A DNA stretch of 64,000 nt from Moniliella sp. 'wahieum' (lineage: Eukaryota > Basidiomycota > Moniliellomycetes > Moniliellales > Moniliellaceae), in assembly GCA_003971905.1 (NCBI GenBank), contig RSEE01000066.1, forward strand, positions 62,001 to 126,000, written 5' to 3'. The notes beneath the pieces were generated by a model. The model saw only the letters and a program-made list of their open reading frames with translations. It was not told the DNA's origin and searched no databases. Every line of letters begins with the position of its first letter. Position 1 is the stretch's first letter. Position numbers and translations under genes: made by a program. Positions 10,332 to 21,872 of this stretch are shown here, piece after piece.

Positions 10332-12583
10332 ATGCATGCGCCCCCCCTCAGCGCCCCGGACCCGGGGTGCGCCGAGGTGTTGAATCCGCCGCTCCGCTTC
10401 GGCCTGGTCGCCTTGGCTCCCTGCTGCGACGACCACGCGCTGTACCGCGGTGCGTACCCGCGTCCCCGCCACGCCGCTTTCCTTCGCGCGCTTGGCATCC
10501 GCACCATTGTATCTCTTACCCCCAAGCCCCTGCGCAAGTACGCCGACAGCGACCCGCTACCCACACGCTCTGGACCTGGATCGAGCCGGATGGCATCACC
10601 GTCATCCACGTTCCTGCCGCCAAGGCCAAGGAACGGGAGGACGTGCCGCTGAGTCAGACGGATTTGGTGCTGGCCTTGCGAAGCATCCTCCGTGCCGACT
10701 TGGCCCCGATTTACGTCCACGATCTCGATGGCGACTCGCCGTTCCGCTTCTGGTGGGTGCGCTGCGTCGCATCCAAGGCTGGTCGTCCGAGGCAATCAAG
10801 GCCGAGTTGCAGCGCAGTATCAAGCCCGATGCCTCCCCCGACGCTGAGCCGATCCCCAGCTCCGTGTTGCGCTGCGTATTTGACATGGGCACCAGCCCCA
10901 TCGAGCCCCCTGCACCAGCTGTGCCGTATCCCTCCATTGATGTCGACCCCAGTCAGCTGGCCGAGACGAGTGACCCGAGTTGCGGACCGGTAGTGCTCCC
11001 CCCACCCCCCTTGGGAGCACCAGTACCATTATCTCCGTGGCTGGTCCTTCCTCGCCGAAGTTGCCTGCCTCAATGGCTGTGGCCTGCCCAGTCGGGCATT
11101 TCATCCATCGCAACCGACGAGGAGAATGCAGCGTCTCGAGGTAGAGATCCTGGCCGGGGCAATCTCGCGTGGAGCTCCAATTCTCTTGGTCCTGTGTTGG
11201 CCAACGAGGACGAACGCTCGCTTCATTGGCTCCTGGACCCATGGGCTTGGCATGGACTGGAGAGAGGATTCGCACTGTACTGCTATGCACGCAGGAGTGA
11301 TGTGTCGGGAGTGGCAGCGCCCGGGGCGTTCCCTGAGCCTCCTGCCAGTGAACGTACCCCCCTGTTGGCAGGGCAGGACCTCACAGGCCGGGGACGAAGA
11401 CGGATGCTACCAGAACAACCTTGGACCGTGGCCGATGCAGCTGGCTACGTCGCTGCGGCTGCTACGCAGAACCGGCTCTTTCTTCCGGTCGAACATCCTA
11501 CCTACCGCGGCTCGGCTTTGACCCCGAAGACCCTCGCTGGTACCTCGCTCACCCCATGTCGTCAACCCACGTTCTCCGTCCTGAGCTGGTAGCGCGTCTG
11601 CGCTCCACCAGCTCGGTCCGCACGCAGCCCGCTCCGCCTGTCATGGTCGGACAAGGATCGCCCACCTCTTTCCCGACGCGCCGCACCCGCTCCACCCCAC
11701 GCCTTGTCGCCCCTGAGACCGAGACCGATCCGATTGCCACCCGCCCGCGATCCATCCTGGTAGCCAACGTGGGCGCCAACGAGTCTCCTCTCTCTGGCAT
11801 CAGCGATTTGCCTCACCTTGCCCCCCCTTTGCGCCCATGTTGGACGGGGCTGCAAGCGACGGCGGGGCCGCTTCGCACCTTGGCTCCCCTGCGTCCGAGG
11901 CGGTGGATACCGTGTCCCCAACCGGCACGGAGCGCAGTCCGATCGGCTTGGATCCTTCTGGCTTTCGGACCCAGGCCGCCCGCAAACCCGTTGGCTCCGA
12001 GTTGGACAAGCTCGTTCCGGGAGCGTGGCCCACCTCGCCCCCCCACCAAGCGATGTTTTCTCCTTCCGAATCGACCGCCACCGCCACGGCTTGGGCTGTG
12101 CCCTGTGTCGCGCGACCTATTCTCTCCTGTCTCAGCACCAGGGATGGGCAAGATGCATTTGGCGCCTACGCCGACCACGAGGCCCCAGAGCGTGGAAACC
12201 ATGCCGATTGTTAGCCCCCTCTCCATGCTTCTTCTGAGCTCAGTACGATCGCCGCGCCTTCGTCCACCTTGGCTCACTCCCTGTCGGTATCAACTACGCC
12301 CCCGCTACCTACCCGAGCCCAACATGCCGAGCCTGATCAAGCCGATCAAGCTGCACCCCAGCGTCCCGGCCTAGCCCGATCACCGCTCAATGACGAGGAG
12401 GCGCTGGACAATCTGGATGAGGAGGAGGAGAAGAGAGAGGAAGAGGAAGAAGAGGAAGAGGAGGAAGAAGAAGAAGAAGAGCGTGGGGGGACTGATGATG
12501 AAGAGGAAGAGGAAGAGGACGAAGACGAGGAAGAAGAACATGACGACCGTGTTCTCCAAGCGCTGGACTTGGACGGGTACTGA
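10332..12583 (+). CDS. OCA/SIW14-type atypical tyrosine phosphatase with acidic tail
   Basis: The N-terminal part matches the fungal OCA1/OCA4/OCA6/SIW14 family, which acts in cell-cycle, oxidant and inositol-pyrophosphate-related control. Landmarks: NPPLRFGLVALAP, LYRGAYPRPRHAAFLRALG, IRTIVSLTPKPLRKYA, THTLWTWIEPDGITVIHVP and, after the active-site strand, VGALRRIQGWSSEAIKAELQ. The loop expected to read HCxxGxxR instead reads HDLDGDS (near 10718-10738), so no catalytic Cys is seen; this may be a pseudophosphatase like some OCA members. A long region of low complexity follows (about 450 residues, with YLAHPMSSTHVLRPELVARL near 11550). The C-terminus is a Glu/Asp-rich tail (12414-12570). Start at the ATG at 10332. 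Frame changes near 10555, 10750, 11500, 11850 and 12260 mean the middle of the protein is only provisionally read. Convergent with TMA46, 212 bp apart. Confidence 0.72.
12414..12560 (+). repeat. Purine tract encoding poly-Glu/Asp
   Basis: An almost unbroken GAG/GAA/GAC run coding the acidic C-terminus of the OCA-like protein. It is a pure purine strand with potential for triplex formation and length variation. Confidence 0.75.
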
Positions 12584-12795
12584 GTCCCTGTTATTTGCAT
12601 CGGCATGTCTGGCATCGGCATGTCTGTTGCTTTTTTCTCGGGGGGAGCAATGGACAAAATGTATACTTGTCTCAATATGGGGGTGAGCAATGTCATAGTG
12701 ACACAACCTCGGTATGTATAGCAGGGGTTCAGGGGAGAGCACAAGGCTGGTGTTTGTTGTACATGGAAAAGGAGATACATGAGGGGCACAACTCG

Positions 12796-13945
12796 TTAAG
12801 CGGCCAATTCTTCTCGCGTTTTCGCTTCAGCCTGAGGATCAGGAATGGAAAGAGCCTCCAGCTTCTCTTGAGCCGCTTGGAGTGCCGATACGTTTTTGCG
12901 CCGAAGATCTTCTTCATGAGCAGCCTGGGCAGCCTGGAAGGCCCTTTGCTCCAGTGCCATCTCAGCCTCCTCGTCGTGATGACGATTTTCGCTAATGAAT
13001 TGGGTCACATCGTACTCGTCCAAGCCCACCTCGTCGGCAAACATGTCGGGATGCAGCTCGAACATTTCCCGACCAGACAAACCAGATGCTTTGGACAAGG
13101 CGGCCGTCTTGGCCGACTTGGCCTTGGCCAAGTCCTCCTCCGCCGCCTTCTTGTCCCGCCGATCTTGCTTCCACTTGGCAAAGGACTCGGCCGTGACGGG
13201 AGTAAGGTTTTTGCCCACCAAGGCGTGGCGTTGCGCCTCAATAAAGTCCTCGAGAGAAATTTCGTTGGCCTTTTCGAGCCGCTCGCGTTCCTTTTGTTCT
13301 GAACGAAGGACAAAGCCTGGTGGGAGACGGTGGCGATACATGCACTTCTCACCGCCATTCGGGCACTCCCAGAACCAGCCGTACTTGCCATTCTCCACGC
13401 TTGGAGGAAGTACTTGCACACCTTGTCGGTGGTCGTCTGCGGGTTGCCATGCTTGCTCGTCACGACCGACTGCAACTTGGCGTCGTCCCATCCGTCCATG
13501 GTGTCGGCCTCCTTGGCCTCGCGCTCTGCATCACGCGAGTCGACATACAAGTCCTTCTTGGCCACCTTGCGCCCGCCTCGAGCGAATGGGCAAACTTGCA
13601 CTTGTTGCCCTTGGAACACACGCCCGCCCGCCAGTACTCGCACACGATTGTCTTGGGGTCCTCTCCAAACGCGGGTTTGGGCTGGACAATGGACATCTGG
13701 CTGGCCTGCTTGCGACGCTCCTTCTCGGCCTCGGCGCGAAGCTGCTTTTCGCGCTCGCGTTCCTTGTCCTTGGCGATCTGGGCCGGCGTTTTGCCCGACT
13801 GGCCCTGCTGCTGTTGGATGATCTTGACTTGTTTCTGCGCCGCCCCCTTTTTGTTCTTCAGGCCAAACGTCTTGTCAACGGCGACTTTGGCGGGCGCATT
13901 CTGCTTTTGGTCCTTGCCGCCTTTTTGCTGCTTCTTGGGGGGCAT
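12796..13945 (-). CDS. TMA46: TMA46/ZC3H15-type CCCH zinc-finger protein (DRG partner)
   Basis: Translation-associated protein that binds and stabilises the DRG-family GTPase Rbg1 on ribosomes. Start [15 protein letters not shown] at 13945. The N-terminal half is Lys-rich and helical ([20 protein letters not shown]). The first CCCH finger, [19 protein letters not shown], has the spacing C-x7-C-x5-C-x3-H. A linker ([10 protein letters not shown]) leads to the second finger, CKYFLQA... [14 protein letters not shown]. The DRG-binding segment follows ([46 protein letters not shown]), and the C-terminal helix ends at 12796. Two single-base frame changes (near 13590 and 13410) split it into three frames, though every family block is present in order. 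No intron seen. Convergent with the OCA-like gene; divergent from the gene at 14924. Confidence 0.9.
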
Positions 13946-14923
13946 GTCGGCGGTGGTAGTGGTGGTGGTGTGGGCGAGCGGGACAGGCGGGTGGGTGAGC
14001 GAGTGGGGCACCGAAAAAAGAGGAATCAAAAAGACGTCATGCTGCCGTAAGCGACAGGGCTGACGTCAGGGTGGTGGGTGCTGGGGTTGTCGTGTGCGAT
14101 TGAATATTGAGGGGGGCGGGGAGGGAATCGGTGCAAGGGGCAAGGGGCAAGGCCGAAGTGCGGGTGGAATTGAAATTGCAGATGGGGTGGGGCGATGGCG
14201 AGGGCGTGGCGGCGGGGAACCGCAGAGCAGGCGAGGGAGCGGGATGTGAGATGCAGGAAGGGTGGCGTGGCGCCTGCGCTGCGCTGGAAGGGAGGGCGGC
14301 GTGCTGCGGGCTGCCTGCCAACGCCGACAGCTCTGCATGCGCTGGGCGCTGCACCGCGCTGCAGGGTGCAGGTGGGCTGCTGCTGGCTGGTGCGCCTGGT
14401 GCGCCACCTGCAGCGCCGCGGTGTGCTGCGGCGGCACGGGCGCGGTGTGGGGAGCCCCTGTGGGCGTGGCTCCAGCGCACTGCTGCGGCGCGGGCGCTGC
14501 GCCGTGCTGGGCGCCTGCGCGGGGCTGGGGTGGCGTGGGGGCGGTGGCACGGGCGGTGGCACACGCCGTGCCAGGCTGGCGCGCTGTTTGAGTACCCTCG
14601 GCGGCACGCCGTCCTGCGTACGAGTGTGGGTGGGGTGCGGCCGCAGCGCTCGGCAGCAGCCGTGGCTCCAGCGGGGCCTGAGCGCCCGGACAGCCGCAGG
14701 TCCTCGCCAGCGCGCATCGGGCCTCGTCCTGCCCGCCCAGGACCAGCCACACGCCCACACGCCGTGCCTGGCAGCGTAGCCTGCCGTGTCGCTTGCCGTG
14801 TTGCTTGGTGCGGTGCTCGCTGCTTGCTGGCTGCGTTGCTCGCTGCGTCGCCTGCTGCTCCCTGCGGCCCAGCATCCCCTTCTCTCCCCCACCGCCGCCG
14901 CCGTCTCCCGCCCCGCCCCCGCC
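13946..14923. promoter_or_regulatory. Divergent promoter region with GC-rich leader
   Basis: 978 bp between the TMA46 start and the Ser/Pro-rich gene. Both strands are open for long distances because the DNA is very GC-rich, but the translations are low-complexity Arg/Ala/Pro/Cys and no family is seen. GTGC/CTGCG words recur (14270-14830). A TTGAATATTGA palindrome lies at 14100-14110. The final 60 bases before 14924 are C-rich. Confidence 0.45.
14100..14110. promoter_or_regulatory. TTGAATATTGAA-type palindrome
   Basis: TTGAATATTGA, 155 bp upstream of the TMA46 start codon; one of seven copies in the window. Confidence 0.4.
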
Positions 14924-17900
14924 ATGTCTGCAGGCGCCGCCGCCGAGACGCTCGGCATGCTCCCCCCGGCCGCCTCTCCCGCCGGCAGCACCGCTACCGC
15001 CCGCGCCCCCCGCCGCAAGCGCGTCTTTGCTCCCCGCCAGCCGCCGCCCGCGGCCACAGCCGCCCCTCTTGCCCCTCTCGCCCCGCCCGCCCCCCCCGTG
15101 TCCCAACCAGCGTCAGTGTCCGCACCAGCGTCGCCAGCACCCACACCAGTCTCACCGCCGACGCCAGCCCTACCCCAGCCCCCGCCTCCCCTCCCTCGAC
15201 CTTACCCTGGGTCTCGTCGGCGACGACTCGCCGTCCGTCGAGGCACTCGCCTCCCCCGAGCTCTCCCATGACCCGCCCAGCGATGGCGCGCTTGATCAGA
15301 GTCTTCCGCGCCGCTGGCACTCTCCCAAACGCAGCTCCTCCGACGCTCGCGACTCCCCTCTGCTCCGCGATGCGCCCGCCCCATGCGACTCCCCCTCACC
15401 GGGCCTGCCGCCGCCGCCGAGCCCAATCATCTCGGCCTCGACCTCGGCCTGCCTTCCTCCCCCGCCCACCGTGCCCGCTCCCTGCCCTCAACACCCCCCC
15501 TGGCACAGCCACAGTCGGGCGCCACAATGCCCCCACCACCTCAACTTATCCTCTCCTCCCCTGCGCCTTCCGCCTCGGCCCGTGCGCACCCCCACAGCCA
15601 CACCAACAGCCAAGGCCCAGCCTCCTCCTCTACGGCCCTTGCCAGCTCATCCACCGCCCACGCCAATCACCCGCCACCCAGTGCGAGTACATCAGCTCCC
15701 ATCACCACCGCCACCACCCCCAGCAGCAACAGCAGCAACAGCCGCATGACTCTGGCCGTACCACTCCGTCCCGCAACGGTTCGCTCCGCAACCTAGGTGG
15801 ACTTGTCCGCCGTTGGTCGTCCAGGCGAGGGGCAAGCATGACCCACCCATCCGAGGCAGTAAAGGATGCTACCCTGGCAAACCATGCGGCCTCAGCCGCT
15901 GCCGGGAACCGCGCTGGTCATGCAGACCACCCCCCCTCATCAGCTGCTACCGCAACGACAGCCCGGCCTACCCGCACCTCTAACAGACGGCCTGCCACGG
16001 CGAACGCTGCTTACTCCCCCAGCAGTGCTGCTCGTCCTCCTCCAGTCGATGTGCCTGTGGATGAGAGTAGCCGACGGTCGCCTGCAGGCCAGGCTCCGCG
16101 CACGCGCTCCTCTTCCACCTCGATTCACCCCTTCGTCTCCACTGCCGCCAACGGAGACAAACCGACGGTGGGACGAGCTTACCCCCCTCGGGCTACATCA
16201 CACGGACTCGCACGGGTCTTGCGCACCCCATCAACGGAGAGCTTGGCCCAGCTCTTCCGTCGTCCCTCGAACGGGTCCACGACCGCCAAGGCCGGACCAG
16301 GCGCACGCAACCGCACCACATCCCATTCCGATATTCCTGACAGCCGCGCTGCAGCCCCAACCCCGGCAACCCCCTCTTCTGGCCACGGGCTCTACATGGC
16401 TGGCAGCAAAACCGCCGGTAGCACCGATTCGCTCCGTCAACTCTTTCGGCGGCCATCCCACACTTTGCATCAACACCCTCCCGCATCTGCTTCCCACGGT
16501 GCGGCTATCGCGGCCAACAGCAGCCAGGAAGCAGTGCCTTCCACTCCACGCTCGGCGTCGCGCATGGGAAGCGGCCTGGATTCGTTCCGCTCCATGCTCC
16601 GCCGGCCCTCACTTGGCCGTGCGCAGCAGGGCCCTGCCGTGGCTGCTAGAACGACCGCGACCGCACCATCCGGAGTACGGTCGCACCGCACTGCCTCGGA
16701 CGCGACTGATTTAGCCACGCCTCGTACCCGCCGTCCTGCCACTTCTCATACCCCTCAGGCCTCTTGGTCTCATTCCCAGACAACCTTGGGCTTGGCACGC
16801 GCACCCAGTCGGACGACAGAGACACCGTCAATGTCCCAACGCCATCCTTCGTCCCAAGCGGAGCCACAGATTGTTTCGCACCCTTCTGCCACTGATCTCG
16901 CTGGCGAGCGGCCGGTTTCCCCCACGGGGCAAGGCGTTGGGGCGCGTACTCGGATCTTATCCGCATTGGTCGTTTGCGGTCACGCAAGGCGCGGGACATG
17001 GCCGTCAAGGAGGCTCGGGCAGGAGCTGGTCCCTGGCCCAGTGCCGGCGTGCACCCTCCCACGGCGGCCTCGGCGGCTGTAGCGATCAACGCCAACGAAA
17101 AGACCAAGGCTCGTCGTACGCGGACGGTAAGCAGTTCTGGAGTGCTCATCCCGCACTGCGTCGGGCCGCCTTCGTGGGGACGGAGAATTTGTGGACGAAT
17201 TGGATGGGATTCTTCCTAGCTCGGACGATGGATTGCCCCCGTCCAATGCTCCACGGGTACGGCGTACGACTTTGACTGACCGCCCGGGTCATCGCCCATC
17301 CAGCATGAGCTGGGGCGAAATTAACGGGCCCGCTTCACGGCTTCCCCCCTTCAGGGTCGGGGGTGCAGCTGACGGCCCGGCCCAGTCATCGCGCCAAAGC
17401 AAGTGTTTCTTCCGCTGGGCCCAGCTCGGGATCGTCTCCCTCAGCGCCAACTGCCGCTGGAGCGCAGCAACGTGCTCTCGCCCGTCCAACCACCAGTGGA
17501 CCGGCGTTCCCTTCCCACGTCGCTACCGATTGGCCGGAGGGCCACTTATCTGTCATCTCAACCCATTCGTCCCTGTCCGACGGCACGTTCGTCTCGGCTG
17601 CTTCGACTTCGGGGCAGTCGAACCATTCGAACCAGGCCAACGCATCCCACACGCCTGACACGCTCGAACCTCGCCGTTCTCTGGCGGGAATCCCTGTCAC
17701 GCCTGGATCGGGATCCGCGTCTACGGTGCATGCACCGCATCGGGACGTGGGGCTGCGGGTTGAGATGGGCCAACGGGACGATCTAACGCCGCATTCAGCC
17801 TCTTCCTCCTATCATCTGGCCTCGCGCGCCACCCCCAGTTTGGGATCGGCCACGAGCGCCAGTATGCGCACCTCGGAATCCACCAGCCGACAGACCGATC

Positions 17901-18486
17901 CCGCCGCGGGGGGGTCCATCGTTTCCCTCTACCTCGCCCAGTCGGACCAGGCGGGTGGAGATGGCCGGGCCGATTCGCGCTCAGAGGCAGGGCGTACGTT
18001 TGGCTTGTCTGGAACGCCCATAGGCGACCGAGCCACTCCTCGTCCCAAGCCGCCCTGACCACCTCCACCACGTGGGCTGGCCTGCAGCCTACGAACCCCA
18101 CTCCTCCCCTGCAGGGTAGAACGACGCATTCTTCTTCTCATTCCCACCCTGGTACCGCGCCTATACTCGGCACAGGTGCCGTGTCGGGGCCGGGTTCGGG
18201 CTCGGGTTCGGGCTCGGGCTCGGGCTCGGGTTCAGGCTCAGGCTCTGTCTCGGGCTCGGGCTCGGGCTCGGGCACGTCGGTGGACTCGAACGATACCTCG
18301 GCGGGGGCGTCGCCGATCGCGCTGGCAGAGAGTGGGATGACGCTGTGGCGCTCTGGGTCCGGGACGTTGCAGATGTACGAGCCGGGCCGGTTGGCTCGCG
18401 ACCGGGGCGTTCACCTGTGGGTCAACACGTCGCTTCGCCCGGTCAGGAGACAAGCCGCCCGACCGGCCCCCGCCGCGGCGGTCTAA
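14924..18486 (+). CDS. Large Ser/Pro/Ala-rich protein with RRPS repeats
   Basis: Not recognised as a named family. Start chosen at the ATG at 14924 ([15 protein letters not shown]). The protein, about 1,180 residues, looks intrinsically disordered: a Pro-rich N-terminal third, a Ser/Thr-rich middle, and a Gly-Ser dipeptide tract (about 18190-18275) ahead of a C-terminal segment with [20 protein letters not shown] ending at 18486. Its striking feature is a repeated motif of Ser, Leu, two or three residues, Leu/Met, then [15 protein letters not shown] (about 16235), [11 protein letters not shown] (about 16430) and [11 protein letters not shown] (about 16585), plus a looser [17 protein letters not shown] (about 15785). 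RRxS is the consensus for protein kinase A, so this may be a PKA- or AGC-kinase-controlled scaffold. Frame changes are frequent (near 15150, 15400, 15760, 16970, 17150, 17360 and 18050), so exact length is uncertain. No intron was identified. Confidence 0.6.
18190..18275 (+). repeat. Coding hexamer repeat (GGCTCG)n, Gly-Ser tract
   Basis: Tandem GGCTCG/GGTTCG hexamers encode a Gly-Ser dipeptide run inside the C-terminal part of the Ser/Pro-rich protein. A typical site of length variation between strains. Confidence 0.85.
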
Positions 18487-19848
18487 CCAATTTTCTCTCC
18501 TTTGCTCTTCCCCCCCCCCCTCCCCCAACCATCCGCTATTCTCTCCTTTAGCCTCGGTGGCCTAGACCCTCGCTGGCTGCATTCTTCCTCATCAACAACC
18601 CCTTTCTCTGGTCCCGCCTGCTGGCCAGGCTGTCTGGGCCTGAGCCCTCCCCCCTCGTTGCATTTTTTTGTCGGGCTCCTTGGGGCTCTCATATATCACA
18701 CCCATTTCTCTCTGCACCTGATACCGGCTCGGTCCTTTTGCCTGTCTCTCTGGACCTACTGGACGTGGGGACTGGCGAGGGATTGTTGTTAACTTGCCTT
18801 TTTTGCTGATAGGCCTCGGGCCTTGTCCTGTAGTCAGATTGTGTATGTCGGGCCCCCCATGGGAGGAGGAGGTGGCCCGAGGTACCTGGGCAGGCCTGCC
18901 TTTTTGGCCGCTACCATCCTTCCATCCTTTATACATACCGTGCCCGACTTGAGCTGCAAGACGTTTGCACGCCCATCGCCATTTCGTTTGGATATGCCGT
19001 TGAAGCTCAGCGCTCACGGCAGCGCAGTTGGCGTGGCACTGTGTGACATGGCATGCGCGCGTGAGGTAGAACCGACCTGTTGCATCCAACCCTTCAAGCC
19101 TCAATCCTTGTCGTTCTCCGGTGCCTGTCCCATCCCTTCGGCTGCCTGCCGACGTGTCATTCATTCAATCGGCGGCCAGTCCCAGGTGTTTCTCTCTCTC
19201 TGTTGGTGCTCGGCGGACGGTCGGATGGATCTGGTGGGTGGGACGGATGGGGCATGTTTTGCGTCGTCGCACACTGGCTGCTGCGGGCTGCGGGCTTGCG
19301 GGGCAAGCCCAGGTGATTTGGCACACGTTGGTAATGTCATGCATCCTCACGCATCCGCATCGTAGGGAGCGGCTACGTGGCCGGCCAGCGGTGGGGAGGG
19401 TGTAGTGAGTAGTGAGCATTGGGGGGTGGGGGGGGGTCGTGTGCGTGTACATGGGCCAGTGGCCCCCAGAATGGAGGACTCAGCGCAGGCGGAAGTGCGC
19501 TCAAGCTGTGGGTTGCGAGGTGTGGCAGGCCACTGAGGGCACCACAGGCTGGCTTCCCGCTTCAAGCTTCAAGCTAGCGCGGCCAGCAAAACCCGAGTGT
19601 GATTGCGGCTGGTCTGATTTTTTATTCCTTCCCCGATCCTCGCCCCCTCCGCGTTAGCACTTCGCACACGTACACGCACCGACCCCGCCATTGGGGCTGC
19701 CTCTGTACCCCGTTCAGCCGGTCTCCTGGGCCCTTGCCCACCCCCACCTCGCCCCGCCCCGCCTCGCCCCGCACAGTGAGCCTAGCCTGCCACCACTTGC
19801 CTCCGTCCGCTGCGACCGCTGCTCTTTGCCCCTTTTGCTCTCCTCGCC
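18487..19848. other. Intergenic DNA upstream of PRELI gene
   Basis: No gene supported. 18490-18560 is CT-rich (a likely 3' UTR or pyrimidine tract). 18790-19360 is open in one plus frame, but the peptide is Cys/Gly-rich and unlike any family. GCTTCAAGCTTCAAGCT at about 19559-19576 is one of several such arrays in intergenic DNA. Bases before 19849 are C-rich, as in other promoters here. Confidence 0.45.
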
Positions 19849-21161
19849 ATGGTCCACACGGCCGAGATCGAGTCGACGATCGAGTATGTTTGTGGCTTGT
19901 TGTGACTTGCCTGACTGGACTCCTAACTGGCTGGCTGGCCTTGCTGGCCTTGCTGCCGTTCCCCGCAGGCGACCCTGGAGCGGCCTCGTCCGCGCCTTTT
20001 TTCAACGCTACCCAAACCCCTACGCAAGCCATGTGATCCAAGTCGACGTGATTGACCGACAACTCGTCCCGGCCAACACGCCTAGGACGCAATGGCCCCT
20101 CCCTCTCCCTGCCTCGCCACCCGCCGAGCCGCCAGAACCAAGTCAAGCCACCCCAACCCACCCGCCCGACGACCACCTTGTCTTGCGCAGCTCCCGCCTG
20201 CTGCTCAAACGCGGCACCTTGCCCTCCTGGGCGCCCAAGGGCGTCATCAAGTCCACCGAAAGTTGGGTGCTGGAGGAGACCGAGGTGGACATAGAGCCTC
20301 CCCTTGGGACCAGCGCTCCTGCAGCGGGCGAGGACCCACCGCGCCACCGCCGCGACAAATGCGCGTGTGGACGCGCAACTTGGACCATGCCAATGTGCTG
20401 GCCGTAACCGAAGGACTGACCTTTACCGAGGCAGCCCGCGCCCCGCTTGTCTCTGACGCCGCCGGTACGGAGACGGAAGGCGAAACTGGTGCTGCCGCCC
20501 CGCCTCCCCCGCCGCTTTGCTCCACCCACCTTCAGACGCGGGGCCATGTGAGTAGTTCGCTTGGGTTTGGCTTGTTGCGCGGGCGGATCGAGAAGTTTGG
20601 TCTGAAGCGCTTCCGCGCCCATGCGAACACGTCGCGTGCCGGGCTGGTTTGGACGGCCGATTGGGTGGTGGGTATCAGGCCGCCGGAACCGGACCGGCCG
20701 CCAATCGCTTCGCCTGAATCGTTGGGCGGCGGCCGGGTGGCCACGGCGGTGCGCAAGCTGCTCTGGCGGTTCCGCCAGCCCGAGGTGGACCCACCCAGCT
20801 TGGCGCCAGGAGAGGACGATGCCAAGTGGCAGACCAAGTTGCGCGCGGTGCTGCGGCCGCCGTTTTTGGATGGGTACCCCCGACGCCGCTCCAGCGGCTG
20901 CGCAATTGGGCTTGGGGCGACGAGGGCAGGGTGGCCCAGGCACGAGAGGCAGAGGAACGGATTCGATGGGCGTACAAGGCACGGCAGTTGCTGGGCCTGC
21001 AGCCGTCGGAACCGTGGGCGCCAAGCAGTCGCGAAGGCGGACGAGGATACATGCCGCTCTGGGCTCGCTTCCGCCGTCTGTCCCGCCCCGCCGAGCAAGA
21101 GGAACAGGAGGAGACGAATGGGCAAGGCGCCGCTGCACCACCCAGGGATGCCAGGGAGTGA
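19849..21161 (+). CDS. PRELI/MSF1-domain phospholipid-transfer protein (Ups family)
   Basis: Mitochondrial intermembrane-space lipid-transfer family (yeast Ups1-3, human PRELID) that moves phosphatidic acid or phosphatidylserine between mitochondrial membranes, usually with Mdm35/TRIAP1. Exon 1 is 19849-19883 (MVHTAEIESTI). An 85-bp intron, 19884-19968 (GTATGT ... CTAAC ... GCAG), interrupts the start of the domain, and splicing gives ERPWSGLVRAFFQRYPNPYASHV, then VDVIDRQL. Further conserved pieces are LVLRSSRLLLKRG, WAPKGVIKSTESWVLEETEVD, MRVWTRNLDHANVLAVTEG and a C-terminal helix around RLRNWAWGDEGRVAQ. Frame changes lie near 20345 and 20875. Relative to yeast Ups proteins there are Pro/Ala-rich insertions and a C-terminal extension of about 90 residues. 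No classical presequence, as usual for this family. Confidence 0.85.
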
Positions 21162-21872
21162 GTGGGCCAGGTCCTGTTCCACGCTTGCTTTCTTGGCTCG
21201 ATTGGCTGGAACGGCCATGCTTGCCCGCGTGCGCCGGTGGGCCTGATGGCCTCATGGCGCTGACGAGGTTGTTTGTACCTATGTATATGGCTCTGGCCAG
21301 AGCGCAATCTAGTTGGTACGCTTCGTACCAGCTCCCTGCTTGCCTCTTCCCGCACCTGCTTGCTCTTCCTGGACAAGTTGTTTCCCCCCTCTCTCATCCA
21401 TTGCACTGCTCCTGCCTGTATCCATCTTTACCCATTATGATACAAAGGTGCGTTCAAGCATGTAATGTACATTGTTTTGGTCTGAAAGCAAGAGGGGGGA
21501 AAGGAGGGGGATTCGATGAGGTGACGTTTGGATCGATTGAAGGGCCAAACACCAAAGGGTGTATGTAGTACAGTTCGCGGCACACCTTGGTTTGGGGTGC
21601 GCATACATTCTGACGCACTTCCCACCGGGGGAGAGGGCCAGAGAGGGCCAGTGCGTGGGGCCAGGCTTTTGCTCTTTTAGGAGGAGGAAAGTAAGAGGGG
21701 ACGGGACCGAAAGCCGAGGAGATGGGGTGCGGAAGCGCCGAGGCCGGGAAACAGGAAGAGAGCGAGCAGGGGGATTGGACGGAGCACAGGGACGAGACGA
21801 GACGAGACCAGCGGAGCGACAGGACAGGTGGGAGGCCAGGACAATTAGGTGGATTCAAACGGGAGAGAGCGG
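21162..21872. other. Convergent intergenic region
   Basis: 711 bp between two convergent genes. No gene seen. Contains a small GACGA tandem run at about 21791-21808 and purine-rich DNA. Confidence 0.5.

Noticed and set aside
14107-14923. Long open frames on both strands before the Ser/Pro-rich gene
   Set aside because: Extreme GC content removes stop codons in all frames; the peptides are Cys/Arg/Ala-rich and mirror each other, so this is treated as promoter DNA.
18823-19365. Plus-strand open frame of 180 codons
   Set aside because: Cys/Gly-rich peptide without family resemblance in the spacer before the PRELI gene.
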